Shown piece by piece: positions 8,924-17,562 of a stretch of 64,000 nucleotides of DNA. This DNA is from CAYMAI01 sp964388445. Lineage in GTDB: Bacteria; 4484-113; JAGGVC01. The position numbers and the translations under genes were made by a program. The stretch covers positions 294,186 through 358,185 of the forward strand of contig CAYMAI010000002.1 of assembly GCA_964388445.1 (NCBI GenBank), given 5' to 3'. The first letter of the stretch is position 1; the number at the start of each line of letters is the position of its first letter. The notes under the pieces were generated by a model. That model saw only the letters and a program-made list of their open reading frames with translations, was not told the origin of the DNA and ran no database searches.

Positions 8924-10114
8924 ATGACAGGTTTCGATATTTCAAAAGCGCGGTTCGAGACGCGCCAGCTTCATGCCGGCGAACATCCGGATTATTACAA
9001 TGCCGGCTTTCCGCCGCTGTATATGACGTCCAGCTACGGCTGTCCGGACACCGCCACCGCTCAAAAATATATGGCGGACAAATCCAGCGGCCATCTATAT
9101 TCGCGTTTCAACAATCCTACGGTCGATGCAATGGAGCGCCGGCTTGCTTGCCTCGAAGGATACGAGGAATGCGTGAGCGCCTCCAGCGGGCTCGCCGCCA
9201 TCGCCCAACTCGTGTTCGGACTTATGAAGCCCGGCGACAACATCGTCAGCGCCACCAAAATTTACGGCGGCACGTACGGCATGTTGAATAAGGAGATGAA
9301 AGACCTCGGCTTCGAAACGAGATGGATAGACGAAGCGACGGATTACGATTCGTACCGCAAAGCTATAGACGGCAAAACGAAAATGCTGCTGTTCGAAACG
9401 CCGGGAAATCCCCTAATGAACGTAGTGGACATCGATGAAGTCGTGAAAATCTGCCGGGAACATGAAATTCTGAGCGTGCTCGACAATACTTTCGCAACTC
9501 CGTATTTACAACCGGTTTCGCATCTCGGCGTCGACATAGTCGTCCATTCGCTGACGAAATATATAACGGGTCATGGCACGGTCATCGGCGGCGCGGTAAT
9601 CGGGAGCAAGAAACTTATGGACCCTGTCCGCTGGGGACCGCACGCGAACCTCGGCCCGACGTTCAGCCCGTTCAACGCGTGGCTTATTCTTATGGGCCTA
9701 GATACGCTTTCGATAAGAATGGACAGGCACTGCGAAAACGCTATGAAAATTGCCGAATTCCTGTCCTCGCATCCGAAGGTTTCCTATGTCTATTATCCCG
9801 GCCTGAAGGATTTTGCCGGCCACGAAATCGCCAAAAAGCAAATGAAGGCGTTCGGCGGAATGATAGGCTTCGGTGTGTCCGGCGGTTACGACCACGCTGT
9901 TGGCACTCTAGACAACTTGAAGCTTATCAAGAATCAAGTAAGTCTAGGCGACGTAAAAAGCATCATTCTTCATCCTGCGAGCACCACTCACTTCCCCGTC
10001 CCCGCAGATATTAAGGAAAAGCTCGGTATCAAACCGGATTACATCCGGTACAGCGTCGGGCTGGAACACGCCGACGACCTTATCGCCGACCTCGATCAGG
10101 CGCTTGACGCGTAA
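8924..10114 (+). CDS. O-acetylhomoserine sulfhydrylase-like PLP enzyme (Cys/Met metabolism family)
   Basis: A 396-residue fold-type I PLP enzyme. The PLP-binding lysine is in HSLTKYITGHG, and the family signatures SASSGLAAIAQL and ETPGNPLMNVVDI are present. The loop IYGGTYGML resembles O-acetylhomoserine sulfhydrylases or cystathionine gamma-synthases. Methionine gamma-lyases usually carry a cysteine there. The inferred reaction is sulfur transfer onto an activated homoserine ester in methionine synthesis, but gamma-lyase activity cannot be excluded. I start at the ATG at 8924, six bases after GGAGG, instead of the upstream in-frame ATG at 8891. Confidence 0.9.
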   Translation: MTGFDISKARFETRQLHAGEHPDYYNAGFPPLYMTSSYGCPDTATAQKYMADKSSGHLYSRFNNPTVDAMERRLACLEGYEECVSASSGLAAIAQLVFGLMKPGDNIVSATKIYGGTYGMLNKEMKDLGFETRWIDEATDYDSYRKAIDGKTKMLLFETPGNPLMNVVDIDEVVKICREHEILSVLDNTFATPYLQPVSHLGVDIVVHSLTKYITGHGTVIGGAVIGSKKLMDPVRWGPHANLGPTFSPFNAWLILMGLDTLSIRMDRHCENAMKIAEFLSSHPKVSYVYYPGLKDFAGHEIAKKQMKAFGGMIGFGVSGGYDHAVGTLDNLKLIKNQVSLGDVKSIILHPASTTHFPVPADIKEKLGIKPDYIRYSVGLEHADDLIADLDQALDA

Positions 10115-10138
10115 TCAAAGGTGTAAAATATCCGCCCT

Positions 10139-10594
10139 ATGGTTCAAAGCTTTCATCGCTTCGCTTATCGCCGTGCGGCTCTCGCCGCGGCCGCGTTTCT
10201 CGCGGCCGTCGCGATTACGTCCTTGGCGAGTCCTGCCGCCGCCACCCTGCCTTACAGCCGCAAGGAAGATAAAAAGTGCTACTACTGCCACGTGGACTGG
10301 CAAAACGACAAACACGCGCTAACCGAGCAGGGTCAGTATTATCTTGACAACAATTATTCGCTTGAAGGGTTGCCGGCGCATCTTCAGGCAGGCCCGCCCC
10401 CACCGCCCGAGGAACCCGAGGAAGAGTCCAAAGGAATGCCGGTTGGCGTCATGGCGGGAATGTTGTTTTTCGCGGCGATGATAGCGCTCATCGTAATTTC
10501 AATTTTCAAGACTCCGGCGAAGGCAATCGAGCCGGATAAAACCGCGGATACGCCCGGCCCGCCCCCAGAGGGCGGCGGAAGCGGGGGAAGCTAA
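10139..10594 (+). CDS. Membrane-anchored protein with one CxxCH motif
   Basis: A 151-residue protein with an N-terminal signal peptide (hydrophobic run about 13-35, cleavage near SPAAA). A single CYYCH motif at about residues 46-50 could attach one c-type haem. A proline/glutamate-rich linker follows, then one transmembrane helix (about 101-122) and a glycine-rich tail. The order implies an exported domain tethered to the membrane. I recognise no family; a small electron-transfer cytochrome or redox sensor is the obvious inference. It ends seven bases before folK and may be co-transcribed with it. Confidence 0.72.
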   Translation: MVQSFHRFAYRRAALAAAAFLAAVAITSLASPAAATLPYSRKEDKKCYYCHVDWQNDKHALTEQGQYYLDNNYSLEGLPAHLQAGPPPPPEEPEEESKGMPVGVMAGMLFFAAMIALIVISIFKTPAKAIEPDKTADTPGPPPEGGGSGGS

Positions 10595-10601
10595 CCGGAA
10601 A

Positions 10602-11123
10602 ATGGACACCGCTTCGGCATTTATCGGACTCGGCTCCAATCAGGGAGACCGGCTCGCAAAACTATCCGAAGCTGTTTACTTGCTCGGCACGACGCCCGGA
10701 ATCGGCATCTTATCCCTGTCTTCGGCGTACGAAAGCGCGCCCCAAAATATGCCCCACGGCAGCCGGGATTTTTTGAACGCCGTCGCCAAAATCGAAACCG
10801 TGATTTCGCCCGCCGATTTGCTCGCAACTTGCCTCGGCATTGAAAGAATAATGGGCCGCGATAGGTCGTGGGTCGTGCAAGACCGTCCGATAGACCTCGA
10901 CCTTCTTTACTACGAAGGCGCGGCGATGCGCACGCCGGAACTCGTACTGCCGCATCCGCGGGCGCACACGAGAACATTCGTGCTTATTCCTTGGATCGAA
11001 ATCGCTCCGCATGTTTCGCTGTACGGCGCGACGATTGCGGACTGGCTGAAAATGCTGCCGCCGGAGGAGTACGTCCGGTGCGAGTTGTCGGGCAAGATTC
11101 CGGATTACGACTCTATCGCTTAA
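10602..11123 (+). CDS. folK: 2-amino-4-hydroxy-6-hydroxymethyldihydropteridine pyrophosphokinase
   Basis: A 173-residue HPPK that pyrophosphorylates 6-hydroxymethyl-7,8-dihydropterin using ATP in folate synthesis. Motifs are clear: the opening IGLGSNQGDR, the substrate loop ESAPQ, NAVAKIET, and the signature DRPIDLDLLYYEG followed by LPHPRAHTRTFVLIPW. Length is slightly above the usual ~160. No folB or folP lies beside it in this window. It converges with the GGDEF gene across a 15-base gap. Confidence 0.96.
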   Translation: MDTASAFIGLGSNQGDRLAKLSEAVYLLGTTPGIGILSLSSAYESAPQNMPHGSRDFLNAVAKIETVISPADLLATCLGIERIMGRDRSWVVQDRPIDLDLLYYEGAAMRTPELVLPHPRAHTRTFVLIPWIEIAPHVSLYGATIADWLKMLPPEEYVRCELSGKIPDYDSIA

Positions 11124-11138
11124 GCGCGCGGCTACGCC

Positions 11139-12695
11139 TTAAGTCATCCCGCCGCCTTCTTTAAGGAACAGGTTTAGTACGAACGAATAGCTCGTAACTT
11201 TGTTTCTGCCGTTTCGCTTCGCGAAATACAGCGCGGTGTCGGCAAATTCCATAAGCTGGTCGGTGCTTTCCGGCTTGTGGTCCAAGAAGCTCGAAATGCC
11301 GATGCTTACGCTCGCCTTTTTAAAAAGCTTCGACTCGCAGGAATAAAAGCTGTAATTCGAAACGAATTTTCTAAGCCGTTCCGCTTGCATTTCCGCCTGC
11401 TTCAAACTGGTTTCGGGCAGCAGTATTCCGAACTTGTCGTCCCCGATGCGGCAAATAACGTCGCTAGACCTGCTGTTCGTTATGATTATCCGGCCGATTT
11501 CCTGCAACAGCAAATCGCCTTCCGCCCGGCCGTAAGTTTCGTTTATATCCTTGAAATGGTCAATATCGACGATAAGAAGACCGAGTTGAACCTTGTATCG
11601 CTTGCTTCTTTCGAATTCCTTGGCGAAAAGCTTTTCAAAATGCTCGCGCGAATTCAGACCGGTCAACCTGTCATGCTCTCCGCGAGTCAAGCTGATTAAA
11701 TGCAGGAAGTGGTTTTTCAGGCTTACCCCGAACTGAAACGACAGCAGATTGAACAAATCCAGCTGGTCTTCGGAAAACTTCACTTCCGATTCGAGCGCCA
11801 CGCCCACCATGCTGAAAAGCTGCTGATCCAGAACGAGCGGAAACACTTTTATCGACTTCGTAAAACTCCGGCACTCCGAGCCCCGAAGCCTGTCAGGGTC
11901 CGTAATTCGCGCTTCCGCGAATTCCACGCGCGTTGCGGATTGAGTCTTCAGCTGCCACTCCCGCGCCGTGCTTTCGAAAATGCTCGCGGCTTCCTTGATG
12001 GAAATTTCCATTGCCGGCGCAAGCCATGCAAGCTGCTCCGTGCCGAGCACGTCCGCGAGTATTACGAGGCCGACTACCTGATAATCGCGAAACACCGCGT
12101 CGGCGTACGCTTGCACCATCGAGTCGGGCTTATCGATTTTTTCAAGTTCGAGAGCGAACTCCCGGACGGCGCGTATTTGCCTTGCGGCGGACCGCGGGCT
12201 TTCTTCTTCCGGAAGTTCGAGCACGCTCACTATTTGTGTGATTACGCCTATGAGGATTTCGATTAGTGGCAGCGATTTTTCTATTTTCTCGACGTTTTTG
12301 AGATTGCTTATCGAAACGACGCCGATGACGGATTCGCCGATTATCATCGGAAAGCTGGCGAAAGCCGGCGTTTTGTACGAGCCGACGAACGGTCCTACAA
12401 GATCGGGATGTTCATCGGCTATATCGCGGCAAACAATCGGCGAAGAGGTTTCGAGTACGCGAAGCCCGACGAGATTCGACTCGTTGAATTTTCCGCCCGG
12501 AATTTTGAATCCGCAATACGATGCTCGTGAAAACTCCCTTCTGCGCAAATCCAGAAGAAACAGACTCACGCGGTCGGTGTCGAACAAATCGACGAGTTCG
12601 CGCAAAAGCCGCGGGATAAATTTCTGCCCGCGTCGCGGATCGAGCCGCACAAGCCTGCGCGCAAGCGCCAGAATCCTGTCATCGAAAACGCTCAA
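11139..12695 (-). CDS. GAF-GGDEF protein with degenerate GGDEF motif
   Basis: A 518-residue protein. Two GAF-like sensory domains (about 10-160 and 170-330) precede a C-terminal GGDEF domain (about 335-510). The entry signature HDRLTGLNSREHFE and the metal-binding D in VDIDHFKDINETYG (D377) are intact. The active-site motif reads GDDKF (418-422) instead of GGDEF, with lysine at the catalytic acidic position, so cyclic-di-GMP synthesis is doubtful and a GTP- or c-di-GMP-binding role is possible. Start is TTG at 12695 with GAGGA upstream. The 155-base gap between this gene and yaaR is otherwise featureless. Confidence 0.9.
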   Translation of the reverse strand: MSVFDDRILALARRLVRLDPRRGQKFIPRLLRELVDLFDTDRVSLFLLDLRRREFSRASYCGFKIPGGKFNESNLVGLRVLETSSPIVCRDIADEHPDLVGPFVGSYKTPAFASFPMIIGESVIGVVSISNLKNVEKIEKSLPLIEILIGVITQIVSVLELPEEESPRSAARQIRAVREFALELEKIDKPDSMVQAYADAVFRDYQVVGLVILADVLGTEQLAWLAPAMEISIKEAASIFESTAREWQLKTQSATRVEFAEARITDPDRLRGSECRSFTKSIKVFPLVLDQQLFSMVGVALESEVKFSEDQLDLFNLLSFQFGVSLKNHFLHLISLTRGEHDRLTGLNSREHFEKLFAKEFERSKRYKVQLGLLIVDIDHFKDINETYGRAEGDLLLQEIGRIIITNSRSSDVICRIGDDKFGILLPETSLKQAEMQAERLRKFVSNYSFYSCESKLFKKASVSIGISSFLDHKPESTDQLMEFADTALYFAKRNGRNKVTSYSFVLNLFLKEGGGMT

Positions 12696-12850
12696 AGCCT
12701 GTCCTCAAAGTACTTATTTTACCATATATATTGACGTTTATGCGATAAACCGGCGCCGTAGGGAATTGTGACGAAACTCGTGCGCCGCCGGAGGAGTTTG
12801 ATTGTCACCAAAAACGAGCGGACATTGCGGGCTTTTGTGCCGCCTTGAAT

Positions 12851-13297
12851 TCAAATAGTGAGATTGGCGATTAGCCCTTTGATTTCCTCGACTATGCCGA
12901 GAAGTTTCATTTTTTTCGTTTGCGTGGCGCGCACCTGCTCCGCAAGATCGAGCAGCGCCGTGTCGATTTTTGCGATTATCGTGAACAGCTTCGGCGACGA
13001 TGTGTACGAATGAGCCTTCTCTCTGTCGAGTTTCAACCCCTTAGCCACCGCACGCTCAATCGCTTCCTTTACGAGCGAGCGGTAAAGCGCCAGTCCGGCT
13101 TCGGACGGCGCGGACGCGAAGTTCTTTCCTTCTTCGTCGATTTTTTCGAGCAGTTTTTCGGCGGCAAGACTTTTGTGCGGGCGCGGCTCGCGGTGAAGCA
13201 GGCCGTCTCTAGCCGCCGCCATGCCCCTTTCGGACGCCGCCTTGCTTCGTCCTCCGGCGGAAGTTTTGGAGTCTCCGAGTTTGCCGATTTTTACCAT
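12851..13297 (-). CDS. yaaR: YaaR-family (DUF327) protein
   Basis: A 148-residue mostly helical protein with the DUF327 pattern: LVKEAIERAVAKGLKL, then a long C-terminal helix ending LGIVEEIKGLIANL. The function of the family is not established. It overlaps the end of tmk by seven bases (ATGGTAA), and a tmk-yaaR linkage is known from Bacillus and relatives, which supports the call. The N-terminal 35 residues are basic and low in complexity. Confidence 0.82.
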   Translation of the reverse strand: MVKIGKLGDSKTSAGGRSKAASERGMAAARDGLLHREPRPHKSLAAEKLLEKIDEEGKNFASAPSEAGLALYRSLVKEAIERAVAKGLKLDREKAHSYTSSPKLFTIIAKIDTALLDLAEQVRATQTKKMKLLGIVEEIKGLIANLTI

Positions 13298-13959
13298 CTT
13301 ACCGCTCCACCCGCTCCGCTTTCCGATTCGGCCGTTTTCAGAAACTCCTTGATGGCGAAGGCGACAAGTTCCATCGTGTTTTCCCGCTCGCCCGAGCTGT
13401 CGATTACCCTGATTCTTTCGGGATGCCTTTTCGCGAGCATCAAAAACCTTTCGCGCACTTCCGAATGATAATGCGCATCTTTCCTGTCGATTCGAGTCAT
13501 TCCGCCCGCGCTCATCCTCCTGTCCTGCGCGGTTTCGACGGGCAGGTCGAGCAGAAGCGTCAAATCTGGGGAAAGTCCGCCGGTGGCGATTTCGGCCAGC
13601 GCGCCAAGTTCGGCATCCGAAAGCCCGCCGGCAACTCCCTGATACGCGAACGTGCTGTCGTAATATCTATCGCAAATTACATCGGTGCCGCCGGAAAGCG
13701 CAGGACGGACGATTTCCCTCGTATGTACCGCACGGCTTGCCGAAAAAAGCAGCGCTTCTTCCGCGGGCGTAAGCGAAATTCCTTCGGGTAAATCCAAAAG
13801 AACGCGCCTGATGCTTTCGCCAAGCCGAGTACCCCCGGGCTCCCGCGTCAAAATGGCGTTTCTACCTGCGTTCTTAAGAAATTCGCACGCGCCGGCTGCC
13901 GCGGTCGATTTTCCGCAACCGTCGATGCCTTCGAAAGTAATGAAGTAAGCCCGCGCCAT
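13291..13959 (-). CDS. tmk: Thymidylate kinase
   Basis: Phosphorylates dTMP to dTDP. The P-loop is FEGIDGCGKST, the DRYxxS motif appears as CDRYYDSTFAYQG, the TMP-binding region is TREPGGTRLGE, and the LID-like segment is present (DRRMSAGGMTRID). About 222 residues, normal for the family. I prefer the ATG at 13959 (MARAYFITFEG), since family members begin only a few residues before this strand; the frame also has an ATG at 13971. It is the first gene of a tmk-yaaR pair. The 288 bases upstream hold no gene but contain the promoter of the divergent lipoprotein. Confidence 0.95.
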   Translation of the reverse strand: MARAYFITFEGIDGCGKSTAAAGACEFLKNAGRNAILTREPGGTRLGESIRRVLLDLPEGISLTPAEEALLFSASRAVHTREIVRPALSGGTDVICDRYYDSTFAYQGVAGGLSDAELGALAEIATGGLSPDLTLLLDLPVETAQDRRMSAGGMTRIDRKDAHYHSEVRERFLMLAKRHPERIRVIDSSGERENTMELVAFAIKEFLKTAESESGAGGAVRW

Positions 13960-14156
13960 ACAAGCGTGCATTGTACACTGCGAGCGGATTTGAACCTAGT
14001 CAATGCGTTTGAATACCAATTTGCCGTCTGCGCCGGCCAGTATTTTCAATTGCCAACAATGGTGTTTCGACAAGATGACGATTTTACTAGTCCAATTTCA
14101 ATCGATATTCAGGATGCCAATTATTGCATAAAAATTGCCGGTAAGCGTCTTTTTTC

Positions 14157-14185
14157 TTGCATAACCGTAATTCACCGGATATAAT
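14157..14185 (+). promoter_or_regulatory. Sigma-70-type promoter for the PKD lipoprotein gene
   Basis: TTGCAT, a 17-base spacer, then TATAAT. Transcription would start about 70 bases before the ATG at 14260, which has a strong RBS (TAGGAGGA). Confidence 0.75.
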
Positions 14186-14259
14186 GCCTTCAGGGCTCGG
14201 GTCGTCATCCATTTATTGCTCGGGCGCCAGCCATTATCGTTTGTAGGAGGACGATAGAA

Positions 14260-17200
14260 ATGGGAACGAAGTATTCAACCGGCATCGGGCCGCTGTCCTA
14301 TGCCGCACTATTGACCGGAATCATTCTTCTGCTCATCATCTCCTGCGGCAAAGGAAAATCTCAAAATTTGGCGGGAAGCGCCTTCGTTCAAGGACATGAC
14401 CGCATTTCCGCCGAAAATCCTGAGGCCGCGAAAGAAGTCGAACTTGCTTCGATAATCGATGAAGTGCGAGATTACGAAATTCCGGAAGACGCCGACCCGG
14501 ACATTTTCAACCAACTGCGCGACGCTCTGATTCGCGAGCTTGAAAAGCGCGGCACGTCGCGCGTTACTTCCGCCGCGCCCTCCGGCGACGGAAACGAAAT
14601 AACCGACCTTGCTTTTGACGCAGATACGTTCGAGCTTTCTTGGACTTATCGAAATCTCGGCGATTACGACTTGTCCGGCGAAGTGGGCGTACCGGACATT
14701 ACGAAAATCGCCCAGCATTTTATGACGATTGTCGATGGCGAGGGATTGGAGCAAGATTTTTTAAAATGGGTTGACGGAAGCGGAAACGGCGAAATAGGCA
14801 TATCGGACGTGACCCCGATTGCAATCCACTATCTTTCGCGGCTGAACGGCTATTCGATTCGCGCATCCGAAAACGGCCTTGTCAACTTCGAGGAAGTGGC
14901 TTATCTCGAATATCCTCGCGGCCCTCTTACCGCTCCGTTTCCGCCCGAGGGCGAGTTTCCCGTAAAATTCACTTTCGACGCAAGTCAATACTCGGGAACT
15001 TATCTGATGGTTGTCCCGCTCGACGACGCCGGAGAGGAAGGCATTCCAAGCATGATTCGCGCCGACGCGCCGCCGAAAATACTTTCCGCATCGCCTTTCG
15101 CGGGACAGGAATACAAAAATGCAACTTTCGCCGCGGAAGTCATCGGCTCGCCGCCGCTCGAGTTTGCTTGGGATTTCGGCGGCTCATCGGACACGCCGAC
15201 AAGTAATGAAAAATCTCCGCGCGTCAGGCTATCCGGCAAGGGAACTTACACTGTCAATCTCACCGTTACAAACGCGTTCGGCTCCGCGGAAATGGAATTC
15301 GATTTTACGGTCTCCGAAGGCACCGGCGCGCCGGCGATTACCATTATTCCGAATACGGCGGGCATGCCCAATCAATTCGTTTCGTTCGAAGTCGAGGCCA
15401 TCGGCGAACTTCCATTTACCTACAACTGGGACTTCGGTGGCGGCGCGACGCCCGGCGAAAGCACGGACGAATTTCCGTGGGTTCTTCTCGGCGCTCCCGG
15501 CGAATTTACCGGAACGGTCGCCGTGACGAATTCGCTCGGCACCGACGAAGTCGAATTTACGCTCACCGTAACCGATCCGGGCAATAATTATCCGAAAGCC
15601 ATCATCACCGCGACGCCGCTCGAAGGCACTCTGCCGCTGACCGTCAGGTTCGACGCTTCCCAAAGCTACGGAAGAAACGAGCTTGAGATGTTCCTTTGGC
15701 GGATGGACGACGGAACGACGATGTACTACGATACAGGCGCCGAAAGAACGTTCGAATTCGAATTCGAAACCTCGACGGCGAAAAAGGGCGCGGTTAGTCC
15801 ATGGGTTGTTGTTTACGATTCGAAGGGCAATTCTTCGCAGGCGATGGTTGATTTGTTCTTGAACGACCTGCCGAAAGCATCGTTTTCGGTATCTCCGTGG
15901 TATGCAAAAGTGGACGCAGACGTAACCCTCGACGCCTCGAATTCGAAAGACGATACCGGCTACATCGTCAAATACGAATGGGATTTGGACGGCGACGAAA
16001 TTTTCGAACTGGACACCGGAAGTGAACCAATCGCTACCGCACGGTTTTCCGCGCCGGGCACTTACAATGTCCGGCTGCGAGTTACGGACAATTACGGCGC
16101 AACCAAAACCCGAAGCGAGCAGGTGTACGTCGAATACAATCATTTGCCCAGGTTTACCGCCAAATGCGATAGGACTGCCGGTGTAGCGCCGTTCTCCACC
16201 GAATTCGTAATATCCGGCGCGTCCGATCCCGATGGGACGCTTGCGCTTTTCGAAATCGATTACGACGGCGACGGCGTTTTCGACGAATCCGCGCCGCTGA
16301 TGCAGAATTTCTCCCACGTGTACACCTCCGCCGGCGAATTTACGGCGAAAATCCGCGTGACCGACAACGATGGCGGCTATGCCGAAAAAACTTTCGACAT
16401 CAAGGTGTACGACGATTGGGTGATTCTCACGCTCGACGATTTCGGTAACGTCGGCGAGTTCCCTTCGCTCGCGCTCATCGAAGGCGTACCGGCGGTCAGC
16501 TACCGGAACGCGACCAGCGGAAATCTGAAATTCGTCAAAGCCACCTCTGTCGCCGGAACGGCTTGGCATCCGCCGGTTACGGTCGAATCGTCCGGCCAAG
16601 TCAAAGACGCGAGCGCGCTTCTTTTCGTCGGCTCGGTTCCCGCAATCGGCTACAGCGGCTCCGGCGGCCTAAAATATATCGTCGCGCAAGACCAGCGCGG
16701 GCTAAGCTGGTATTCGCCGATAATAATCGACTCGTTCAATGCAATGTTCACCGGCGTTTCCGGCGCGATAATCGGCGGAAATCCGGCATTCAGTTACATA
16801 GAAACGTCCAGAAAATACCTACGCTACATACGTGCCGAAAACCAAATGGGCTCCACTTGGGCATCCCCGGTCGTCGTGGCGACCGACGGAACGAAATGGA
16901 AAGCGACATCGCTCGCATACGTCAACGGCGCGCCCGCTATTGCATACGGAAATTATGGGTCCGCTTCAATCGAATACAAACGGTCGCTCGACGCGGAAGG
17001 TATAAACTGGCCGGAATCAAGTTTTCAAGTTGAAAGTTGGTCGTACTCGGCATCAATGGCGGTAGTTAGTGGAAATCCAGTCATTGCATACCAAAACGGA
17101 ATAATTCCAGTTCACTTCTCCACGATAATCTCGTTCAGAAGCGCATTGGATTCGATTGGTGAAAATTGGAGTTTTTCTATAATGGAACTCGACAAGAGCA

Positions 17201-17466
17201 TAATGCAAGAAGGTGCGATGGACATTTGCTCGCTTGCGAATATCGGCGGAAAGCCCGGGATTTCCTATTACGACGGGCAGTACGGCGACCTGCGATACAT
17301 CGAAGCGCTCGACGCGGCGGGCAGTTCGTGGTCGATTCCGGTCGTTCTCGACGGCGACGCGGACGTGGGCTACCACTCGTCGCTCGTAAGCCTCGGCGGA
17401 AAACCGGCGGTCGCGTATTACGACAGGACGAACGGCAGCCTGAAGTTCGCGGTTCGAACGGGCTAA
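14260..17466 (+). CDS. Large lipoprotein with dockerin-like segment, PKD domains and C-terminal repeats
   Basis: A 1068-residue exported lipoprotein. The signal peptide ends in a lipobox (IISC, lipidated C29). Residues about 130-200 hold two dockerin/EF-hand-like calcium loops (GDYDLSGEVGVPDI and DGSGNGEIGISDV). Residues about 265-705 contain around five PKD/Ig-like domains, each with a W/Y-E/N-WDFGG- or WDLDGD-type core and a terminal TVTNxFG or RVTDNxG strand. Residues about 715-1068 consist of about six degenerate repeats of the type GxPAISY...LKYIRAxDxxGxxW, which may fold as a beta-propeller. Likely a surface or periplasmic adhesion or scaffold protein. A terminator follows. Confidence 0.88.
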   Translation: MGTKYSTGIGPLSYAALLTGIILLLIISCGKGKSQNLAGSAFVQGHDRISAENPEAAKEVELASIIDEVRDYEIPEDADPDIFNQLRDALIRELEKRGTSRVTSAAPSGDGNEITDLAFDADTFELSWTYRNLGDYDLSGEVGVPDITKIAQHFMTIVDGEGLEQDFLKWVDGSGNGEIGISDVTPIAIHYLSRLNGYSIRASENGLVNFEEVAYLEYPRGPLTAPFPPEGEFPVKFTFDASQYSGTYLMVVPLDDAGEEGIPSMIRADAPPKILSASPFAGQEYKNATFAAEVIGSPPLEFAWDFGGSSDTPTSNEKSPRVRLSGKGTYTVNLTVTNAFGSAEMEFDFTVSEGTGAPAITIIPNTAGMPNQFVSFEVEAIGELPFTYNWDFGGGATPGESTDEFPWVLLGAPGEFTGTVAVTNSLGTDEVEFTLTVTDPGNNYPKAIITATPLEGTLPLTVRFDASQSYGRNELEMFLWRMDDGTTMYYDTGAERTFEFEFETSTAKKGAVSPWVVVYDSKGNSSQAMVDLFLNDLPKASFSVSPWYAKVDADVTLDASNSKDDTGYIVKYEWDLDGDEIFELDTGSEPIATARFSAPGTYNVRLRVTDNYGATKTRSEQVYVEYNHLPRFTAKCDRTAGVAPFSTEFVISGASDPDGTLALFEIDYDGDGVFDESAPLMQNFSHVYTSAGEFTAKIRVTDNDGGYAEKTFDIKVYDDWVILTLDDFGNVGEFPSLALIEGVPAVSYRNATSGNLKFVKATSVAGTAWHPPVTVESSGQVKDASALLFVGSVPAIGYSGSGGLKYIVAQDQRGLSWYSPIIIDSFNAMFTGVSGAIIGGNPAFSYIETSRKYLRYIRAENQMGSTWASPVVVATDGTKWKATSLAYVNGAPAIAYGNYGSASIEYKRSLDAEGINWPESSFQVESWSYSASMAVVSGNPVIAYQNGIIPVHFSTIISFRSALDSIGENWSFSIMELDKSIMQEGAMDICSLANIGGKPGISYYDGQYGDLRYIEALDAAGSSWSIPVVLDGDADVGYHSSLVSLGGKPAVAYYDRTNGSLKFAVRTG

Positions 17467-17491
17467 CCGGAGCGGATTTGATTGACTGACG

Positions 17492-17530
17492 CGCCCCGCC
17501 CTGCGATAATCCTTCGCGGCGGGGCGTTTT
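17492..17530 (+). terminator. Intrinsic terminator after the PKD lipoprotein
   Basis: CGCCCCGCC pairs perfectly with GGCGGGGCG across a loop of 17 bases and is followed by TTTT. It lies between the lipoprotein stop and the ftsY start, which argues against ftsY starting upstream at 17482. Confidence 0.85.
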
Positions 17531-17562
17531 CGCGCCTACGCAATTGCAGGTGTTACGGAAAC

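Noticed and set aside
13966..14184. 72-residue plus-strand frame in the tmk-lipoprotein gap
   Set aside because: It overlaps the promoter, has no RBS and shows no protein-like composition.
15229..16599. 456-residue antisense open frame
   Set aside because: It lies opposite the PKD lipoprotein, is rich in arginine and has no recognisable domain. It is a shadow of a GC-rich coding strand.
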